From the NCBI GenBank assembly GCA_002490635.1, contig DKUJ01000007.1, positions 570 through 28,336 on the forward strand: a stretch of DNA of 27,767 nucleotides, written 5' to 3'. Of the stretch, positions 8,585-16,845 are shown piece by piece (the stretch's first letter is position 1; every line of letters begins with the position of its first letter). This DNA is from Porphyromonadaceae bacterium UBA7207 (GTDB taxonomy: Bacteria > Bacteroidota > Bacteroidia > Bacteroidales > Muribaculaceae). The position numbers and the translations under genes were made by a program. A model generated the notes under the pieces. It did no database searches, was not told the DNA's origin, and saw only the letters and a program-made list of their open reading frames with translations.

Positions 8585-9885
8585 CAATGATACGCCAACT
8601 CCTTACAATAGCAGCCATTGCAGCGTCAGCCGCCACAGCGCAGGCCAGGGAATGGTCGCTGCAGGAATGCGTGGACTATGCCGTGGCAAACAACATCGAT
8701 GTGCGATCGCGCGCACTGGAAGTGAGCAGCGCACGCCTTGACCTCGACGACGCCCGCAACCGCTTCCTGCCAACGGCCTCGGGATATGCCGGCCAGAACT
8801 TCAACTTCGGCCGCGGCCTCACCGCCGACAACACCTACGCCAACCGCAACACATCGTCGTTCTCCGCCGGACTCAATGTCAACATACCCGTGTTCCAGGG
8901 ACTGGGCGCCGTGCGCCGTCTAAGCTACGCCAAAGCCAATCTCGCCGCCATGCTCGAGCAAGCCGAAGCTGCCAAGGACGATGTAACCCTGAATGTGCTG
9001 AGCGCCTACCTGCAGGCACTCTACTCCGCCGAACTGAGCGCCGTTGCCCGCGAACGACGCAATATAAGCGCCCGGGAACTCGACCGCACCCGGATTCTGG
9101 TGGAACAGGGCCGGCTGCCCGAACTCGACCTGGCATCGGCGCGCTCGCAGCTCGCGCAGGACGAACTCGGTGCCGTAACAGCCGCCGGCGACAGCGCCCT
9201 TGCATTGCTCGACCTCGCCCAGATTCTCAATCTCGACTCCACGGAGGGCTTCGCCATAGCCGCACTCGCCGACAGCCTGCCGCCGCTTATGAGCGTCGAC
9301 GATGTATTTGCCTCGGCACTCGCCGGCAACCACGCCATGCGCGCCGCCGGACTGTCTCTCGAAGCTGCCGAAAAGAACGTGGCTGTGGCCCGCAGCGGCT
9401 ACCTGCCAACCATAAGCGTGAGTGCCGGAATAGGCAGCAACTACTACAACAGCAGCGGAATACCCAACGAAACTTTCGGCAGCCAGATGCGCCACAACTT
9501 CTCGCAGAGCATAGGCATCAACCTGTCGGTGCCGCTGTTCGATGCCTTCGGAACGCGCAACAGCGTGCGCAGGGCACGGCTTGCCGGCGAAAGCGCCCGC
9601 CTGAGAGTCGACGACACCCGCAACACCCTCTATAAAGCCATCTGCCAGGCACACAGCCAGGCCATGGCCGCATACCAGAAGCGCACGGCCGCAGCCGCCG
9701 CACTGGAGAGCGCCCGGGAGGCTTTCAGGGCTGTAAGCATCAAATACGAGAACGGAAGGGCCAACGCCACCGAACTCGAAAAGGCCAAAAGTGACTACAT
9801 AACAGCCATGGCAGAAAGCGTGCGCGCACGCTACGAGTCGATTCTGCGCTCACGAATCCTTCTTTTCTACAACGGCGACCGGTAA
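8581..9885 (+). CDS. TolC-family outer-membrane efflux channel
   Basis: The protein has 434 residues, the usual size for the family. A signal peptide is seen at residues 1-22 (ending ATAQA|REW), followed by WSLQECVDYAVANN, the standard opening of TolC-like proteins. Two long helical repeats rich in Ala, Leu, Arg and Glu surround strand segments such as FSAGLNVNIPVFQG and SIGINLSVPLFDAFG; those NIPVFxG/SVPLFD signatures mark the two halves of the channel. The start overlaps the adaptor stop (ATGA); a second ATG two codons later is equally possible. It is the last gene of the operon and ends only 5 bases from the stop of the convergent rsgA. Confidence 0.94.
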   Translation: MTMIRQLLTIAAIAASAATAQAREWSLQECVDYAVANNIDVRSRALEVSSARLDLDDARNRFLPTASGYAGQNFNFGRGLTADNTYANRNTSSFSAGLNVNIPVFQGLGAVRRLSYAKANLAAMLEQAEAAKDDVTLNVLSAYLQALYSAELSAVARERRNISARELDRTRILVEQGRLPELDLASARSQLAQDELGAVTAAGDSALALLDLAQILNLDSTEGFAIAALADSLPPLMSVDDVFASALAGNHAMRAAGLSLEAAEKNVAVARSGYLPTISVSAGIGSNYYNSSGIPNETFGSQMRHNFSQSIGINLSVPLFDAFGTRNSVRRARLAGESARLRVDDTRNTLYKAICQAHSQAMAAYQKRTAAAAALESAREAFRAVSIKYENGRANATELEKAKSDYITAMAESVRARYESILRSRILLFYNGDR

Positions 9886-9890
9886 GCCGG

Positions 9891-10835
9891 CTACTGCGGC
9901 TTGCGGTATTTGTCGGACTCGTCGCCGGTGTCGTTCACAATGCTCAGATATGAGTTGTAGCGGCTGGCCGCTATGCGGCAGTCATCGACAGCCGCGAGCA
10001 CGGCGCAACCCGGTTCGTGGGTGTGCGTGCAGTTGCTGAAACGGCAGTTGTGCGACTCCTCGAATATTTCAGGAAAGAAATGTCCCACTTCGGCACGGTC
10101 GAAGTCGACTGTGCCGAATCCGCGTACTCCCGGAGTATCGATTATGTTGCCACCTCCCGGCAGAGGATACATTTCCGAGAAAGTTGTGGTGTGCATGCCG
10201 GTGTCGTGGGCGTCGGAAATCTTCGCCGTGCGCAGCTGCAGCCCCGGCACAAGCGCATTGATAAGGCTGCTCTTGCCAACCCCGGAATTGCCCGAAAATA
10301 GGGTTGTCCTACCCGCCAGCAGCTGTCGCAGGCCATCGAGTCCCAGACCTGTCTTTGCCGACACTTCCGCCACCTGGTAACCGATTGAGCGGTAGAGGTA
10401 GGCCACCGCGTCGAGCAGCTCGCGGCTCTCGGCATCGTCGAGAAGGTCGGTTTTGTTTATGGCCAGTATCGCCGGCACACCATAGGCGCGGGCGGTAGCC
10501 AGAAAGCGGTCGATGAATGTCGTCGACGTGGATGGATGAGCAAGAGTGACCACCAGCAGTGCGGCATCGACATTGGCGGCGATGATGGATGCGGCCTTGG
10601 AAAGATTGGAGGCGCGCCTGATAATGTAGTTGCGCCGAGGCTCTATGGCCGTTATCAACGCCACTCCGTCGGGTCCCGGTTCGTCGAACACCACCCGGTC
10701 GCCAACGGCAACCGGATTGGTGGTGCGTATGCCCTTGATTCTGAAATTGCCTTTGATGCGGCACGACACCTCTTCGCCGCCGTCGGTACGGACGGTATAT
10801 GCCGAGCCGGTGTTGCGTATTACAGTACCTTTCAT
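9891..10835 (-). CDS. rsgA: Ribosome small-subunit-dependent GTPase A
   Basis: RsgA is a circularly permuted GTPase that checks and releases maturation factors during late 30S assembly. The protein has 314 residues. An N-terminal OB-fold spans about 1-70. The G motifs appear in permuted order: NKTD (127-130, G4), SAK (159-161, G5), GNSGVGKSS (182-190, G1), a Thr-rich G2 (HTTTF) and DTPG (233-236, G3). The C-terminal zinc site is C264-x4-C269-x-H271-x5-C277, the same spacing as in E. coli. The start at 10835 (MKGTVIRNTGS) overlaps the upstream stop by one base (TGATG); the longer open frame lies in the neighbouring gene. It is the last gene of a four-gene minus-strand operon of otherwise envelope proteins. 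Confidence 0.97.
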   Translation of the reverse strand: MKGTVIRNTGSAYTVRTDGGEEVSCRIKGNFRIKGIRTTNPVAVGDRVVFDEPGPDGVALITAIEPRRNYIIRRASNLSKAASIIAANVDAALLVVTLAHPSTSTTFIDRFLATARAYGVPAILAINKTDLLDDAESRELLDAVAYLYRSIGYQVAEVSAKTGLGLDGLRQLLAGRTTLFSGNSGVGKSSLINALVPGLQLRTAKISDAHDTGMHTTTFSEMYPLPGGGNIIDTPGVRGFGTVDFDRAEVGHFFPEIFEESHNCRFSNCTHTHEPGCAVLAAVDDCRIAASRYNSYLSIVNDTGDESDKYRKPQ

Positions 10836-11758
10836 CAGAATGTGGCTCGGGAGCCTATGGTTACAGCCACGGCCGAAATGCTTCCGGTACCGGTTGTCGC
10901 GGTATAGCCCGCCGACGCCGTTGCGGCGAAAGCGGTAGTGAGCTGCCATGCCAGGGTGGCACGGACGCTGCCGGCAGCGCGCCAGTGCTTGCTATCGGCA
11001 TCGTAGCGGGTGAGCGCGGCAACACCGCCCTGGAGTTCGGCTTCGAATGCCAGACTTCTTGCGGGAAGCTGCCAGTGGCCGGTAAAGCCCATGGTGAGCA
11101 GTCCGCCGCGGCTCGGGCGCTTCAGAGTGGCGGCATTGCGCGCCATGGCCAGAATGCCTGCACGGGCGCTCACGCCCCAGTGGCGGGCAAAGGGCAGCAC
11201 TCCGCGCACCGATGTGGCGAAGCCCGATTTATAATTGTCGTCCAGTGGTATAAGTACGGTTGATTCAACGTCGATTGCCGGAGCGAACACGGCATCGGCT
11301 CCGGAGGGGTGGCACTTGCGGCCGAAGATAAGGTCGGAGAGCATGCCGCCGGCCTGCGCGGAAATTATGCCTATGGCCGCTCCGGCAGCCACATCACCAC
11401 CGTAGTGCCTGCCTTTCCACACTCTGGATGTTCCAAGTCCGGAGGCCAGCACGTGTGCGCCCATCCCCACCCAGGGAGTCGTACGGTAGAACTCGCGCGA
11501 AAGCACCGAGGAAGCCGCAAAGGCCCACGACGCATGCCGCGACGGGAAAGAACGGTCGTCGCTGCCATCGGGGCGCCATTCATGAACGGTATGTTTGAAT
11601 GTTTCGGTAATACCGGCATTGAGTGCCAGCGAAATACCGGCATCGGTCACTGCCGGCCACAGGCTCAGGCGACATGCGGTGCTGTCCGATGGTTCTGCCG
11701 CCGTGGCCACAAGGACGGTCGCGGCAGCGAGAGTAAGGAATAGACGACGAAGTTTCAT
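10835..11758 (-). CDS. Exported PAP2-family phosphatase with C-terminal beta-strand domain
   Basis: The protein has 307 residues with a signal peptide (1-20, ATVLVATAAEP). The complete acid-phosphatase/PAP2 signature is present: K55-x6-R62-P63, then P72-S73-R74-H75 (PSRH in place of the common PSGH), then S111-R112-x5-H118-x3-D122. His118 would be the nucleophile. After about residue 160 the PAP2 fold ends, and about 145 residues of alternating polar/hydrophobic strands follow, closing with a terminal Phe (TIGSRATF). That pattern is what an outer-membrane beta-barrel with a BamA-type signal would show (inference). Likely a periplasmic lipid or isoprenoid phosphate phosphatase, perhaps anchored in the outer membrane. 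It starts 5 bases after the GH3 gene's stop and overlaps rsgA by one base. Confidence 0.88.
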   Translation of the reverse strand: MKLRRLFLTLAAATVLVATAAEPSDSTACRLSLWPAVTDAGISLALNAGITETFKHTVHEWRPDGSDDRSFPSRHASWAFAASSVLSREFYRTTPWVGMGAHVLASGLGTSRVWKGRHYGGDVAAGAAIGIISAQAGGMLSDLIFGRKCHPSGADAVFAPAIDVESTVLIPLDDNYKSGFATSVRGVLPFARHWGVSARAGILAMARNAATLKRPSRGGLLTMGFTGHWQLPARSLAFEAELQGGVAALTRYDADSKHWRAAGSVRATLAWQLTTAFAATASAGYTATTGTGSISAVAVTIGSRATF

Positions 11759-11763
11759 AGTTT

Positions 11764-14700
11764 TTACTGTATTTCCCCGTAGTTGTCGGCCAGGGCTTTA
11801 TAAACTGTACTGAAAAGTGTGGGACGAATATTGAGTCCGTTGAAAACGGGTGTCTCGCGGGTTGGGTAAACGCGGTTGGTCAGGAAAACAAAAATCAATT
11901 CTTTTTCAGGATCGACCCAGAAACAGGTGCCTGTGAACCCGAGGTGCCCGAATACCGAAGCTCCGGCTTCCTCGCACGTGGGGGAATAGTCGGGATTGGC
12001 CATGTCAGGTTTGTCGAATCCCAGACCACGGCGGCATGTAGGACTCTTGGCTGTGGTGAACAGGTCGGCGGTGTTTGCGGATAGCACACGCACATCGCCG
12101 TAGGTGCCTCCGTTGAGCAGCATCTGGCATATCTTGGCGATATCGCCGGCAGTGCCGAAAAGACCGGCATTGCCCTGCACGCCACCGGAGAAATTGGCGG
12201 TCTCGTCGTGTACGTAGCCGTGCACCACCTGACGGCGCAGGAAAGTATCGTTCTCTGTGGGCGCTATCTCGCTTCGCGGTATGCGTTCAAGAGGGCGGTA
12301 TCCGGTGCGGTATGCACCGATGGGACCGAAGATTTCGTCCCGGACAAACTGCTGGTGTGGCCGGCCCGTGAGCCGCTGCTCGATGTCCATGAGCAAGCAG
12401 AAGTTGAGGCAGGAGTACGTGTAGTTCCGGTTCTTTCGCAGCGGGATATCATAGATGCGCCGCATCACGGTGTCATATGCGGCCTTTCCGGCAAAGATAC
12501 CCCGGGCGATTTCCGTGGGAAAGCTGTCGCTGCGGCTGGTGGATATGATATCGGACCGCATTCGGGCGGAATTGTGGCCGTAGGTGTTGCGTGCCACACG
12601 AATGCCGTGGCTGGCATCGCGGCGGCGGGAGAACAGTTTGCCGGTATATGAACAGGTGTCGATCATCACATTGTACATGTTCAGTGCCGGCGGCATGCCC
12701 GACTCGTGGTACAGCAGCTGGCGCACGGTGATGGTGCGTTTTCCGGGGTCGCTTATCTCGGGAATGAGCGTGGCAAGGGAATCGTCGAGCGACAGCAGAC
12801 CCATGTCATAGGCTTTCATAATGCCCGGAAGGGTGCCGGCGGCCTTGGAAACCGACGCCAGGTCGTAGACCGTGCGGGCGTCGACCGGTCGGCCGTCGCG
12901 GAGTCCGGTTTTGCCATACGAACGGTTGAAAACAATATTCCCGTTTCGGGCCACCAGAATCTGGCAGCCGGGGAAAGCGCCTTCGGCAAGGCACTTTCGT
13001 GCAAAGGCGTCGATACTGTCGGTGAGCCAAGGCCTGAATCCCTCGGCCACGGGAGTGGCAAAGCCCAGACGGGTCTTCTCGATATTGAATCCCGCGCCCA
13101 GCGGAGCTATACCCGGCATGCGCACAGGCAGTTTTCCCGAAACATCGATTCCGCCGAATACAGCCTGCGCGGCGGCACGGGCGCTGGCCGGAATGTGGTC
13201 GTAGGCCATCACCAGGGCCGAGCACTTCTGCAGGGCAGGTTTGAACTTCAGAGTCTTGTATGGATTGATCATGAACGCGCCCACAAGCTTACCGCTGTAG
13301 TTGCTGGCGATGGCGGCAAATGCATTGCGGTCGGAAGCCTTGTCGGTGAATACTGCGGCAATAACTGAATCGGCGGACTTGAGTTTCTGCAGCTTGGCAG
13401 GCGAAAGCGGGGCACCGTCGGCATAGAACACTTCCACGTCGGCATAGTGGCGCACGGTTTCCACAAATTGGTCCACGGCAGCCTGGCAGGCCTGAGCGTT
13501 CTCGCGGATAATCGTCAGCGCAATCCTGTTGTTCGCCAACTGTCCCAGCGGCAGCACACAGTCATCGTTGACAGGAACCGTGATGGCAGCCGCTGCCAGC
13601 TCGTCGATGAGCGCCTCGGTGCCGGCATCGAACAGTTGCGAGCGCAATGCGGCTATGTCGGTGCTCACCATAGGGTGCACGCTGAGTCCGAGGTAATACT
13701 TGTATCGAAGTACCCTTTTGCACTGGTCTTCCAGCATGGCGTCGGTGATAGCTCCCGACGTTTTGGCGGCCACCAGAGCATCCAGGGCACCGATGGGATT
13801 GGTGGGGCACAGCAGCACATCGGCACCTGCAATCATGGCGGCGACGGCAGGATTGCGCCCCTGGGGATCCACCGCTCCTTTCATTCCCAGAGCATCGGTG
13901 TATATAAGTCCCTCGAAGCCGAGGCTGTCGCGCAGCACTCCGCGGATAATGTTTTTCGACAGCGAAGCCGGAGCCTCGGAAGGGTCGAGCGCAGGTACCA
14001 CAAGATGGCCCACCATTATGCTGGATGCACCAGCCTCGATGCTGCGCAGGAAGGGGATGAGGTCGGTATCGGCAAGCGTCTCGCGACTGTGTGTGACACG
14101 CGACACCGTTTTGTGCGAGTCGGTGGAAGTGTCGCCATGGCCGGGGAAATGTTTCGGCGTGGCCTGCACGCCGGCATCTTCCAGACCGAGTGTATACGCA
14201 ACTGTGGCCACCGCCACTCGCTCGGGGTCTTCGCCGAAGGAGCGGTAGCCGATAACCGGGTTGGATGGATTGGAGTTCACATCGGCGTCGGGAGCGAAAT
14301 TGCACTGTATTCCCAGCAGGCGGCACTGCCGCGCCATCTCCTGCCCGTAGCGGTAGATGAGCTTCGGCTGCTGTACGGCGCCGAGCGCCATGTTATGGGG
14401 AAAGGCGTCGAGTTCCCGGATGCGCATGTTCAGGCCCCATTCTCCGTCGAAAGTCATCAGCACTGGCACCTTGGCATTGCTCTGCGCGCTATTGGTACTT
14501 GCCACATACTGCTCGAGCGTGCCTGCCGTGAACAGCAGCCCGCCGAAGCCCTCACGGGCGATACGCCCAACGACGGCAACGTCGTTGGGAACAAGCTTGG
14601 GCACAACCAGCTGCGCCAGCCTCTGACGCACGCTGAGAGAATTATACACAGAGTCGGCCCACCGGGCTGCGGCCGCACGGTCGACGCCACGCGCCGGCAC

Positions 14701-14775
14701 GGGTTCGGCTCCGGTGGCGGAAATCACGGCCAACAGAGCCGCGACAGCAAGAGATATCAGATAATTGTGCTTCAT
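11764..14775 (-). CDS. GH3 beta-N-acetylglucosaminidase fused to a beta-lactamase-family serine hydrolase
   Basis: The protein has 1003 residues with signal peptide MKHNYLISLAVAALL (cleavage near residue 22). Residues about 40-365 are a NagZ-like GH3 barrel: KHFPGHGDTSTDSH (208-221) carries the Asp219-Ser-His221 acid/base dyad of NagZ enzymes, and Asp294 in YTDALGMKG is the expected nucleophile. About 370-565 resembles the second GH3 domain. About 580-1000 is a beta-lactamase/penicillin-binding-like esterase fold with S641-V-S-K644 (SxxK) and a Y787-S-x-L-N motif. The family is known in Bacteroidetes. It probably removes GlcNAc from muropeptides and cuts a second ester or amide bond in the same material. 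The fusion has no internal stop or sign of damage. It lies 24 bases after the 5'-nucleotidase gene and 5 bases before the PAP2 gene. Confidence 0.93.
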   Translation of the reverse strand: MKHNYLISLAVAALLAVISATGAEPVPARGVDRAAAARWADSVYNSLSVRQRLAQLVVPKLVPNDVAVVGRIAREGFGGLLFTAGTLEQYVASTNSAQSNAKVPVLMTFDGEWGLNMRIRELDAFPHNMALGAVQQPKLIYRYGQEMARQCRLLGIQCNFAPDADVNSNPSNPVIGYRSFGEDPERVAVATVAYTLGLEDAGVQATPKHFPGHGDTSTDSHKTVSRVTHSRETLADTDLIPFLRSIEAGASSIMVGHLVVPALDPSEAPASLSKNIIRGVLRDSLGFEGLIYTDALGMKGAVDPQGRNPAVAAMIAGADVLLCPTNPIGALDALVAAKTSGAITDAMLEDQCKRVLRYKYYLGLSVHPMVSTDIAALRSQLFDAGTEALIDELAAAAITVPVNDDCVLPLGQLANNRIALTIIRENAQACQAAVDQFVETVRHYADVEVFYADGAPLSPAKLQKLKSADSVIAAVFTDKASDRNAFAAIASNYSGKLVGAFMINPYKTLKFKPALQKCSALVMAYDHIPASARAAAQAVFGGIDVSGKLPVRMPGIAPLGAGFNIEKTRLGFATPVAEGFRPWLTDSIDAFARKCLAEGAFPGCQILVARNGNIVFNRSYGKTGLRDGRPVDARTVYDLASVSKAAGTLPGIMKAYDMGLLSLDDSLATLIPEISDPGKRTITVRQLLYHESGMPPALNMYNVMIDTCSYTGKLFSRRRDASHGIRVARNTYGHNSARMRSDIISTSRSDSFPTEIARGIFAGKAAYDTVMRRIYDIPLRKNRNYTYSCLNFCLLMDIEQRLTGRPHQQFVRDEIFGPIGAYRTGYRPLERIPRSEIAPTENDTFLRRQVVHGYVHDETANFSGGVQGNAGLFGTAGDIAKICQMLLNGGTYGDVRVLSANTADLFTTAKSPTCRRGLGFDKPDMANPDYSPTCEEAGASVFGHLGFTGTCFWVDPEKELIFVFLTNRVYPTRETPVFNGLNIRPTLFSTVYKALADNYGEIQ

Positions 14776-14799
14776 ATCAAATGAGAATACCGCCCGGTA

Positions 14800-16356
14800 T
14801 CATTGTTTTTTCCAACGCGGTCCGGGGTCGCCGGTGAGCGGCCGGCCTGCACCGGCGCCGGTGGTGAAATATTCCAGAAGGTCGTCGTAGACCCATGTGG
14901 GGCTGTCGGCCACACCGTCGCCTTCGCGGAATGCCTTCATATAGTCGCCACCCTTAGCCAGATAGTCTATTGTGGCCACACGGTAGGTTTTTTCAGGGTC
15001 GAGTGGACGGCCGTCGATGAGCACCTCGCCAAGTTCGAAGCCCTCGTCGCCATCGGTGTAGGTGGCGCGCACGTTAGCACTCACTCCATTGCCTGCTGTC
15101 TTTGCCATAACCCGGAAAATTTCGAGCAAATCGTCGCCTTCGACATCGACTACAGTTACATAGTTGCGGAAAGGCAGCATATTGATTATATGGCCTTTGG
15201 AGAACTGCCCCTGCGGCAGCGACGCTCTGATGCCGCCTTTGTTGGCTATTGCCAGATCTACCCCCGGTGCCAGCTGGCGGCCGCGGGAGAGCACAAAGTC
15301 GGTGAAGAAATTGATAAGGCGAGTGCTGCTGTCGGGAAGAGCCTGCGGAGCCGTTCCCACCCACATGTGCATCAGCGAGTCCACTCCCGAAGAATAGCGG
15401 TCGAGCAGTGCCTGGAGACGCGGCTCGGTGCGTCCGTCGAAGCGGGAATCAACAGGGATGAGCTCGTAGGACGGCCGGCCGCCCTTGCCAAGGCTGTCGA
15501 GATTGATTTCAATTTTGCCGAGATTCATACCCGACTTTCCTGTCTGCACCACCAGCACCTCCTTCCCGTCGAGGTCGGTAAGGCGGCTGCGCGCGGCTCC
15601 TCGCTCGGTTGCAGGATCTATAACATCGTGGCTATGGCCGCCGATAATGATGTCGATGCCACGGGAGTTGCGGGCAAGAACACTGTCGCCGACAAGACCC
15701 GCCGGATTGTATCCTATGTGGGTGAGGGCAATCACGGCGTCGACATTCTCGCGGCTGCGCAGCATGTCGGCTGTGGCATTGGCCGTGGCCACGATAGGCC
15801 GGAAATCTATGCCTTCGCTGTTGTCGTCGCTTATCATTCCTTCCGGGTCGAGATTGAGGCCCATTATGCCTATGCGCTTTCCTCCGTACTCACGCACGGA
15901 ATACGGAATCAACAGCGTATCCAGCGGAGTGTCGTCCACATCGTAGTTGGTGCTTATGAGCTTGCGGTTGCGGAGCCGCAACACCGATGCCAGAGAGTCT
16001 GTGCCGTTGTCGAACTCGTGGTTGCCCAGTATGCCTTCGTCGAGTCCCATGATGTTCAGCACCTCCTGCTCCACCCTGCCGCCGTAGAGATAGAAATACA
16101 GCGTACCCTGCACGGCGTCACCGGCATCGACAAGCATCACATTCTCGTTGTGGCGTCTGATGCTGTCGATAGCAGCCATGCGGCGCATAACCCCGCCGAG
16201 ATTCTTCCGTGTGGGATCGATCTGCGAATGGGTGTCGTTGGTGTGGAGAATAACAAGAGTATTGTCCTTGCGGGCGGCATCGCTGCAGCCGTTAAGAAGA
16301 GCTGAGGCCGCCAGTGCCGTAGCGGCGGCAAGGCACAGGGTGTGTTTTCGAGCCAT
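14800..16356 (-). CDS. Lipoprotein 5'-nucleotidase / UDP-sugar hydrolase (UshA-like)
   Basis: The protein has 518 residues. A lipoprotein signal ends in LLNGC with Cys24, so it is lipid-anchored. The calcineurin-type metal motifs are in order: HTNDTHSQ (38-45), DAGDAVQG (77-84), GNHEFDNG (111-118), LTHIGY (211-216) and GGHSHD (239-244). The C-terminal substrate domain carries NKGGIRASLPQG and FRNYVTVVDVEG, typical of 5_nucleotid_C. Both domains are in one chain and the length is near that of E. coli UshA (550). It would hydrolyse nucleotides or UDP-sugars outside the inner membrane for salvage. It is first in the minus-strand operon, with a promoter match 29 bases upstream. Confidence 0.93.
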   Translation of the reverse strand: MARKHTLCLAAATALAASALLNGCSDAARKDNTLVILHTNDTHSQIDPTRKNLGGVMRRMAAIDSIRRHNENVMLVDAGDAVQGTLYFYLYGGRVEQEVLNIMGLDEGILGNHEFDNGTDSLASVLRLRNRKLISTNYDVDDTPLDTLLIPYSVREYGGKRIGIMGLNLDPEGMISDDNSEGIDFRPIVATANATADMLRSRENVDAVIALTHIGYNPAGLVGDSVLARNSRGIDIIIGGHSHDVIDPATERGAARSRLTDLDGKEVLVVQTGKSGMNLGKIEINLDSLGKGGRPSYELIPVDSRFDGRTEPRLQALLDRYSSGVDSLMHMWVGTAPQALPDSSTRLINFFTDFVLSRGRQLAPGVDLAIANKGGIRASLPQGQFSKGHIINMLPFRNYVTVVDVEGDDLLEIFRVMAKTAGNGVSANVRATYTDGDEGFELGEVLIDGRPLDPEKTYRVATIDYLAKGGDYMKAFREGDGVADSPTWVYDDLLEYFTTGAGAGRPLTGDPGPRWKKQ

Positions 16357-16384
16357 GGTTACAGAAAAGGAAATTCGTACAGCG

Positions 16385-16394
16385 CGAAATTAGC
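16385..16394 (-). promoter_or_regulatory. Probable -7 element of the 5'-nucleotidase operon
   Basis: On the minus strand the sequence reads GCTAATTTCG, one base off the TAnnTTTG consensus and preceded by the GC found at three other promoters in this window. It lies 29 bases upstream of the ATG at 16356. I see no clear -33 TTG. Confidence 0.4.
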
Positions 16395-16470
16395 AAATAT
16401 TTATCATTTAACGGCGAACATCGGGCCATATATCCCGTTTTATACATACAAACCCAAATATAGAATAATC

Positions 16471-16776
16471 ATGGACTGTAATTGCAAATGCAATAAAGAA
16501 AAACGCTCGTATCACTTCAATATCTCCGAAGTGCGCGACGGCAAAATCGAGGATGTGATGAGTTTCAACTTCGGAGGCCACCACGACCTTGCCGCCATGG
16601 CACAGAAAATCGCCGCCAAGGGCGATATCTCCGAAAAACATGCCAAAGAACTCGCCGTGGCTCTCCGTCTGATGCATCATGTACTCAAGAAATGCTCCGA
16701 GGACAGCAACATCTACTCCGACTTCTACCCCGTGTTCGAGGAGTTCAAGAAAGCTGTGAAAGAGCGCTACGCATAG
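16471..16776 (+). CDS. DUF3861-like small protein with Cys-rich N-terminus
   Basis: The protein has 101 residues. The start at 16471 is preferred to the longer open frame from 16342, whose extra part overlaps the divergent gene and has no family character. From residue 13 on, the sequence (SYHFNISEVRDGKIEDVMSF ... FNFGGHHDLAAMAQKI ... AVALRLMHHVL) matches the DUF3861 pattern of a small alpha/beta protein of unknown function. The N-terminus MDCNCKCNKEK adds three closely spaced Cys (CxCxC) that could bind a metal; this part looks like an addition to the core family. It stands alone, divergent from the 5'-nucleotidase operon, and is followed by a strong hairpin. Confidence 0.8.
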   Translation: MDCNCKCNKEKRSYHFNISEVRDGKIEDVMSFNFGGHHDLAAMAQKIAAKGDISEKHAKELAVALRLMHHVLKKCSEDSNIYSDFYPVFEEFKKAVKERYA

Positions 16777-16798
16777 CTCTTGCCACACTGCAACGCAA

Positions 16799-16829
16799 CG
16801 AGGCCGACGCAACCATAACGTCGGCCTCG
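16799..16829. terminator. Hairpin between convergent genes
   Basis: An 11-bp perfect stem (CGAGGCCGACG at 16799-16809 with its complement at 16819-16829) encloses a 9-base loop. It lies between the stop of the DUF3861-like gene (16776) and the stop of the convergent glycosyltransferase gene (16846), so it may serve both. No T-run follows on either side, so it is less certain than the other terminators. Confidence 0.6.
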
Positions 16830-16845
16830 CTGCGTATTAGCCCTG

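Noticed and set aside
13447..14784. 445-codon open frame opposite the GH3/beta-lactamase fusion
   Set aside because: Shadow of a gene with intact catalytic motifs; no domain, signal or start context of its own.
14803..16305. 500-codon open frame opposite the 5'-nucleotidase gene
   Set aside because: Antisense shadow; the minus strand carries all the metallophosphoesterase motifs.
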